Below are positions 6,232 to 9,541 of a stretch of DNA of 9,541 bases, in pieces. The stretch covers positions 1 to 9,541 of the forward strand of contig JAOISU010000018.1 in assembly GCA_028222445.1 (NCBI GenBank), read 5' to 3'. Origin of the DNA: Candidatus Pelagibacter sp. GTDB lineage: Bacteria; Pseudomonadota; Alphaproteobacteria; Pelagibacterales; Pelagibacteraceae. The notes under the pieces are model-generated. The model searched no databases. It was given only the letters and a program-made list of their open reading frames with translations, and had not been told where the DNA came from. A program made the translations under genes and the position numbers. Position 1 is the stretch's first letter. The number at the start of each line of letters is the position of its first letter.

Positions 6232-7260
6232 ATGAAAAAAATTATTATTATTGGTGCTGGAGCAATGGGGTCAGCATTCGCTGTTCCATGCCTTGAAAAC
6301 CAGAATGAAGTAACACTTGTTGGCACACATTTAGAAGATGATTTAATAAATAAAATTAAATTAAATAATAATTTCCATCCAGCTTTAAATATTGAATTAC
6401 CATCAAAATTGAAGGTAGAAAAATTTGAAAAATTACGATCAATACTTGAAGATAAGGTAGATATAATTGTTGCTGGAGTTAGTTCTATAGGAATTGAATG
6501 GTTTGTTAATCAAATATCAAAAAATTATAAAAAAAATATTCCCATTATTTTATTAACAAAAGGTTTGGCCATAGAGGATAATGAATTAATAACACTTTCA
6601 GATAAAATTAAAAAACTTCTAAAAAATCAAGGTCAAACTGAAGTAAATGTTTCAGCGATTAAAGGTCCCTGTTTGGCAGCTGGTCTTGCAAATAAAATGA
6701 GAACAGGCACAGTTATTGCCAATCCAAACATTAAAGAAACTGAAAAACTAAAAAAATTTATATCAACTGATTATTACTCAACAGAAACTTCAGATGATTT
6801 AACAGGTGTAGAATTAGCTGGTGCAATTAAGAATATATATTCAATGTTGATTGGGGCGTCTGAGGGATTGAGTAACTCTAAAGCTTCAAAAGAAATTCAA
6901 TCTAAGTATTATTTAAACACATCTGCTTCATTAATTCATAGATCAATTTCTGAGATGGTAGAATTTGTTTCTTACTATGGAGGCAAAACAGATACAGTTT
7001 ATGGTCTAGCTGGCTTGGGTGATTTATATGTCAGTGCAATAGGTGGAAGAAATAGTTTAATGGGTAAATATTTAGGAGAAGGCTATCTTTATAAAGATGC
7101 TAAAGAAAAGTTTATGAAAAATATTACAGTTGAAGGCGCACAACTTGCTTTAGAGATTGGACCAAAAATTTTAGAAGAACTTGATCAAAAGGACTTCCCA
7201 CTTATGTTTAGTATGTTAAAAACTATTTGTGAAAATAAAAAATTAGAAATTAAATGGTAA
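6232..7260 (+). CDS. gpsA: NAD(P)-dependent glycerol-3-phosphate dehydrogenase family protein (GpsA-like)
   Basis: GpsA enzymes interconvert dihydroxyacetone phosphate and sn-glycerol 3-phosphate in the cytoplasm for phospholipid synthesis. I chose the ATG at 6232 (342 aa) because MKKIIIIGAGAMG places the Rossmann strand at the very N-terminus, as in the family; an ATG at 6199 would add 11 lysine-rich residues. Visible motifs are GAGAMG at 8-13, LLTKGL with K110, GPCLAAGLA at 145-153 (the family's GPSFA region), GVELAGAIKN at 192-201 with the expected catalytic K200, GLAGLGDL at 258-265 with D264, and GGRN at 271-274. The cysteine in GPC and the GGRNS stretch, where GpsA usually has an SRNR-like sequence, depart from the classical enzyme, so this could be a paralogue with another hydroxy-substrate. 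It overlaps the next gene by 7 bases. Confidence 0.8.
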   Translation: MKKIIIIGAGAMGSAFAVPCLENQNEVTLVGTHLEDDLINKIKLNNNFHPALNIELPSKLKVEKFEKLRSILEDKVDIIVAGVSSIGIEWFVNQISKNYKKNIPIILLTKGLAIEDNELITLSDKIKKLLKNQGQTEVNVSAIKGPCLAAGLANKMRTGTVIANPNIKETEKLKKFISTDYYSTETSDDLTGVELAGAIKNIYSMLIGASEGLSNSKASKEIQSKYYLNTSASLIHRSISEMVEFVSYYGGKTDTVYGLAGLGDLYVSAIGGRNSLMGKYLGEGYLYKDAKEKFMKNITVEGAQLALEIGPKILEELDQKDFPLMFSMLKTICENKKLEIKW

Positions 7261-7448
7261 AAAATATATTAATATTTTTTTTTATAGTACTTGGAATGGT
7301 GGTTATTTTAAATTTTAGCGATCATAATCTTAAAAGAGCTGTAGATGCTTGTTTAGCAGGAAGCCAAAAATTATCTAAATCTAAAATTGTTGATCTTGAA
7401 GAAGCTAAAAAATTTTGTGAAGAAGAAATTAAAAAAAATAAAAATTAG
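7254..7448 (+). CDS. 64-aa single-pass membrane protein of unknown function
   Basis: A short gene begins inside the last codons of the gpsA-like gene (7-base overlap) and ends 14 bases before the alcohol dehydrogenase start, so it is likely translated as part of the same operon. The N-terminus carries one strongly hydrophobic helix at about residues 4-20 (ILIFFFIVLGMVVILN), which could be a signal anchor or an uncleaved signal. The remaining 44 residues are lysine/glutamate-rich and probably helical, with two cysteines (C33 and C55) that may pair if the domain is periplasmic. I recognise no family. The tight packing and ordinary codon use make it more likely a real gene than a chance ORF. Confidence 0.7.
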   Translation: MVKNILIFFFIVLGMVVILNFSDHNLKRAVDACLAGSQKLSKSKIVDLEEAKKFCEEEIKKNKN

Positions 7449-7462
7449 AAAGAGATTAACTC

Positions 7463-8626
7463 ATGAATTCAAATTGGAATTATCCAACAACCATGTGGGT
7501 TGGCAAAAACAGAGTTAAAGATTTAAGTATTGCTTGTAAAACTTTAAATATTAATAAACCATTGCTAGTAACTGATAGTGGTCTAGCTAAATCAAAAATT
7601 GTAAATAATGTTTTAAACAACCTAAAAGAAAATGGGATTTTGGTTAAATTATATTCAAATGTTGTTGGGAACCCAACTGGCACCAATGTAACTGAAGGTG
7701 CTGATTATTATAATAAAAATAATTGCGATGGAGTAATAGCTTTTGGTGGAGGTAGTGGCTTAGATGTTGGTAAGGCTATCGCATTTATGTCGGGTCAAAC
7801 ACAGTCTATTTGGGATTTTGAGGATGTTGGTGATAACTGGACTAAAGCAAACCCTGATAAAATTGCACCAATTATTGCTGTACCCACAACTGCAGGCACC
7901 GGTTCTGAAACAGGACGAGCATCAGTAATATTAAATGAAGAAACGGGTGTAAAAAATATTATTTTCCATCCTAAATTTTTACCTTCAATAGTTATTTTGG
8001 ACCCAGTTTTAACAGTTGGATTGCCTGCAAAGATTACAGCTGCAACTGGTATGGATGCACTAGCTCATAACCTGGAAGCATATTGTGCTCCAGGATACCA
8101 CCCTATGGCTGATGGAATTGCTTTAGAGGGCATGAGATTAATTAATGAATGGTTACTTGAAGCAGTTAACAATGGATCAAATATTGAAGCAAGGCAAAAC
8201 ATGCTAACAGCTGCTAGTATGGGGTCAACAGCATTTCAAAAAGGACTAGGAGCAATTCATTCATTAAGTCACCCAGTAAATGCATTAAATAATATTCATC
8301 ATGGTTTATCGAATGCAATATTCATGCCTTATGTTTTGACATTTAATAAAGATGTTATCGAAGAGAAAATAATTAAGATTTCTGATTATTTAAAACTTAA
8401 AGATAGATCTTTTGATGGTTTTGTTAATTGGGTTTTAGATTTAAGAAAAAAACTAGATATGCCTCATAAATTATCAGAAGTGATTGATGAAAAAGATTTT
8501 GATATTGATAAATTATCAAAAATGGCTTTAGCAGACCCATCTACTGGAGGAAATCCAAAAAAATTAACTGAGGATGATATGAGGAACATGTACCAGAACA
8601 GTATGACGGGTGAATTGTTTAAATGA
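7463..8626 (+). CDS. Iron-containing (group III) alcohol dehydrogenase
   Basis: This 387-aa protein is a full-length member of the Fe-ADH family, which oxidises or reduces alcohol/aldehyde pairs with NAD(P). The nucleotide-binding GGGSGLDVGK is at residues 95-104 and the family motif PTTAGTGSE at 141-149. The four metal ligands align with those of lactaldehyde reductase FucO: D198 and H202 (GMDALAHNLEAY), H266 (GAIHSLSH) and H280 (IHHGLSNA), with H270 as the additional active-site histidine. The C-terminus has the usual NP ... G pattern. A weak AAAGAG Shine-Dalgarno lies before the ATG. The stop overlaps the amidotransferase start (ATGA). The substrate is unknown; family members act on 3-hydroxypropionate (DddB), 4-hydroxybutyrate, lactaldehyde and methanol. 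A role in acrylate or 3-hydroxypropionate metabolism downstream of DddK is possible, but only by context. Confidence 0.9.
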   Translation: MNSNWNYPTTMWVGKNRVKDLSIACKTLNINKPLLVTDSGLAKSKIVNNVLNNLKENGILVKLYSNVVGNPTGTNVTEGADYYNKNNCDGVIAFGGGSGLDVGKAIAFMSGQTQSIWDFEDVGDNWTKANPDKIAPIIAVPTTAGTGSETGRASVILNEETGVKNIIFHPKFLPSIVILDPVLTVGLPAKITAATGMDALAHNLEAYCAPGYHPMADGIALEGMRLINEWLLEAVNNGSNIEARQNMLTAASMGSTAFQKGLGAIHSLSHPVNALNNIHHGLSNAIFMPYVLTFNKDVIEEKIIKISDYLKLKDRSFDGFVNWVLDLRKKLDMPHKLSEVIDEKDFDIDKLSKMALADPSTGGNPKKLTEDDMRNMYQNSMTGELFK

Positions 8627-9414
8627 GTGATTTAAATATTTTAATTGTTGAAGGAAATATTAGAGAAGATAGTGAGTTTTTTATTAAAGCAGCTGGAGCT
8701 TCTGCAGCAGATAATTTAAAAAATTTAATCTTAAAAATAGAACCATCTGCAATTACTGAAATTATAAATCCTGGTCATGATGATGAGACAACGAATGCTC
8801 TAAAAGACATGAGTAAATATAATGGTATTGTCTTTACGGGTGGTGCAATGCGAATAAATGATATGACGGATGTGATTAAGAAACATATTAATTTTGCATC
8901 AAATTGTTTTACTCAAAAAAAGAAGATTTTAGCTATTTGTTGGGGATTACAAGTTTGTTCTACAGCAGCTGGAGGCAAGGTAAACCCTGGTAAAAATGGT
9001 GCTCACATTGGAATTGCATCAGATGTAATTATTAATAATGAAGGTGAGAAGCATTTTATTTACAAAGATAAGAAAAAGATTTTTACATCACCAGCATTTA
9101 ATTTTGATGAAGTAAGTGAATTACCAAAAAATGCTATTCTTCTATCAAGTGATAAAGTTAACAATGTAATGGGTGTTAGTTTTAATGCAGGAAACTCCGA
9201 AATTATTGGCCTACAGTATCATCCTGATTATGAGTACTTTCAGATGCTTAAACTTATTGAAGGTCGTAAAGAACGACTATTTGTAAATAAAAATTTTTTA
9301 AATGAAGAAGAGTATGAAAACCATATCTCTTATATAGAATCTCAAAACGAACTATTAGATTTTAATAATAGGACATGCGAAGTTAGAAACTGGCTTAATT
9401 ATCTACGTAACTAA
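8623..9414 (+). CDS. Class I (type 1) glutamine amidotransferase-like protein
   Basis: This 263-aa stand-alone protein has the triad-type GATase fold, which releases ammonia from glutamine or hydrolyses a gamma-glutamyl bond through a cysteine thioester. FTGGAMRIND at 71-80 is the oxyanion-side loop. The nucleophile is C106 in AICWGLQV, matching the G-x-C-x-G-type elbow with A-I-C-W-G. The histidine is H200 in GLQYHPDYE. The usual third residue of HPE is aspartate here (D202). A GANH/GAHIG-like turn lies at 126-130. No synthetase domain is attached and no partner subunit is encoded nearby, so a GMP-synthetase-like (GuaA N-terminal) paralogue or gamma-glutamyl peptidase is more likely than a known biosynthetic subunit. 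The start overlaps the alcohol dehydrogenase stop as ATGA, which suggests translational coupling. It ends 3 bases before the convergent fhs end. Confidence 0.85.
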   Translation: MSDLNILIVEGNIREDSEFFIKAAGASAADNLKNLILKIEPSAITEIINPGHDDETTNALKDMSKYNGIVFTGGAMRINDMTDVIKKHINFASNCFTQKKKILAICWGLQVCSTAAGGKVNPGKNGAHIGIASDVIINNEGEKHFIYKDKKKIFTSPAFNFDEVSELPKNAILLSSDKVNNVMGVSFNAGNSEIIGLQYHPDYEYFQMLKLIEGRKERLFVNKNFLNEEEYENHISYIESQNELLDFNNRTCEVRNWLNYLRN

Positions 9415-9417
9415 TTT

Positions 9418-9541
9418 TTAAAATAGACCTTCAATCTCACCGTCTTTATTTAGCTTAATCGAGTCTGCAGCTGGAACTCTTGGTAACCCAGGCATCGTCA
9501 TAACGGCCCCACATATAACCACAATAAACTCTGCTCCAGAA
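9418..9541 (-). CDS. fhs: Formate-tetrahydrofolate ligase, C-terminal end (partial)
   Basis: On the minus strand, 40 codons run in from the right edge of the window to a TAA (complement of 9418-9420). The translation contains [18 protein letters not shown] and ends DGEIEGLF, which is the characteristic C-terminus of formate-tetrahydrofolate ligase (MTMPGLP-x-x-PAA ... DG-x-I-x-GLF). The enzyme makes 10-formyl-THF from formate, THF and ATP in the cytoplasm. In SAR11 and roseobacters it belongs to the set that handles C1 units from methylated compounds, which fits the tmm and osmolyte transporter genes in this window. It converges with the amidotransferase gene, with 3 bases between the stops, so the two units have no room for a separate terminator. 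Confidence 0.9.
   Translation of the reverse strand, partial: SGAEFIVVICGAVMTMPGLPRVPAADSIKLNKDGEIEGLF

Noticed and set aside
1234..9414. A mobile genomic island or defence system
   Set aside because: No integrase, transposase, tRNA, direct repeats or toxin-like genes are present, and codon use looks uniform. The genes are metabolic and transport genes typical of marine Alphaproteobacteria.

Overview
The window looks like a SAR11-type alphaproteobacterium (Pelagibacterales). It is very AT-rich with A/T-ending codons. Genes are packed with overlaps or gaps of a few bases. The gene set belongs to marine methylated-osmolyte and one-carbon metabolism, including a small cupin that carries the residue set of DddK, the DMSP lyase known from Pelagibacter. 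The assignment to SAR11 is inference from gene content and composition; there is no rRNA or other marker here.

Layout. 1-1161 (+): the 3' end of an unidentified gene, a secreted MORN-repeat protein, and a small bitopic membrane protein of unknown function. 1162-1233: a short non-coding leader with an unused strong Shine-Dalgarno sequence and an AT-rich hairpin. 1234-4422 (+): a betaine/proline/choline-type (ProV/OpuAA) ABC ATPase followed by a 717-aa permease in which two ProW-like permease domains are fused; no substrate-binding protein gene is present. 6151-4419 (-): a two-gene unit encoding a trimethylamine monooxygenase (Tmm) and, 20 bases downstream, DddK. The dddK end overlaps the permease end tail-to-tail. 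6232-9414 (+): a run of four tightly spaced genes, namely a GpsA-like glycerol-3-phosphate dehydrogenase, a 64-aa membrane protein, an iron-containing alcohol dehydrogenase and a class I glutamine amidotransferase. 9541-9418 (-): the C-terminus of formate-tetrahydrofolate ligase (Fhs), entering from the right edge.

How the genes may work together (inference). The transporter would import a quaternary ammonium or sulfonium osmolyte such as TMAO, glycine betaine or DMSP. DddK would cleave DMSP to DMS and acrylate. Tmm oxidises trimethylamine to TMAO, and enzymes of this family also oxidise DMS to DMSO, so the tmm-dddK pair could link DMSP cleavage to DMS oxidation inside one cell. Fhs would serve oxidation or assimilation of methyl-derived C1 units. 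The roles of the alcohol dehydrogenase and amidotransferase in this scheme are not shown by sequence.

No tRNA, rRNA, insertion sequence, CRISPR array or prophage gene was seen. No stretch longer than 80 bases lacks a gene.
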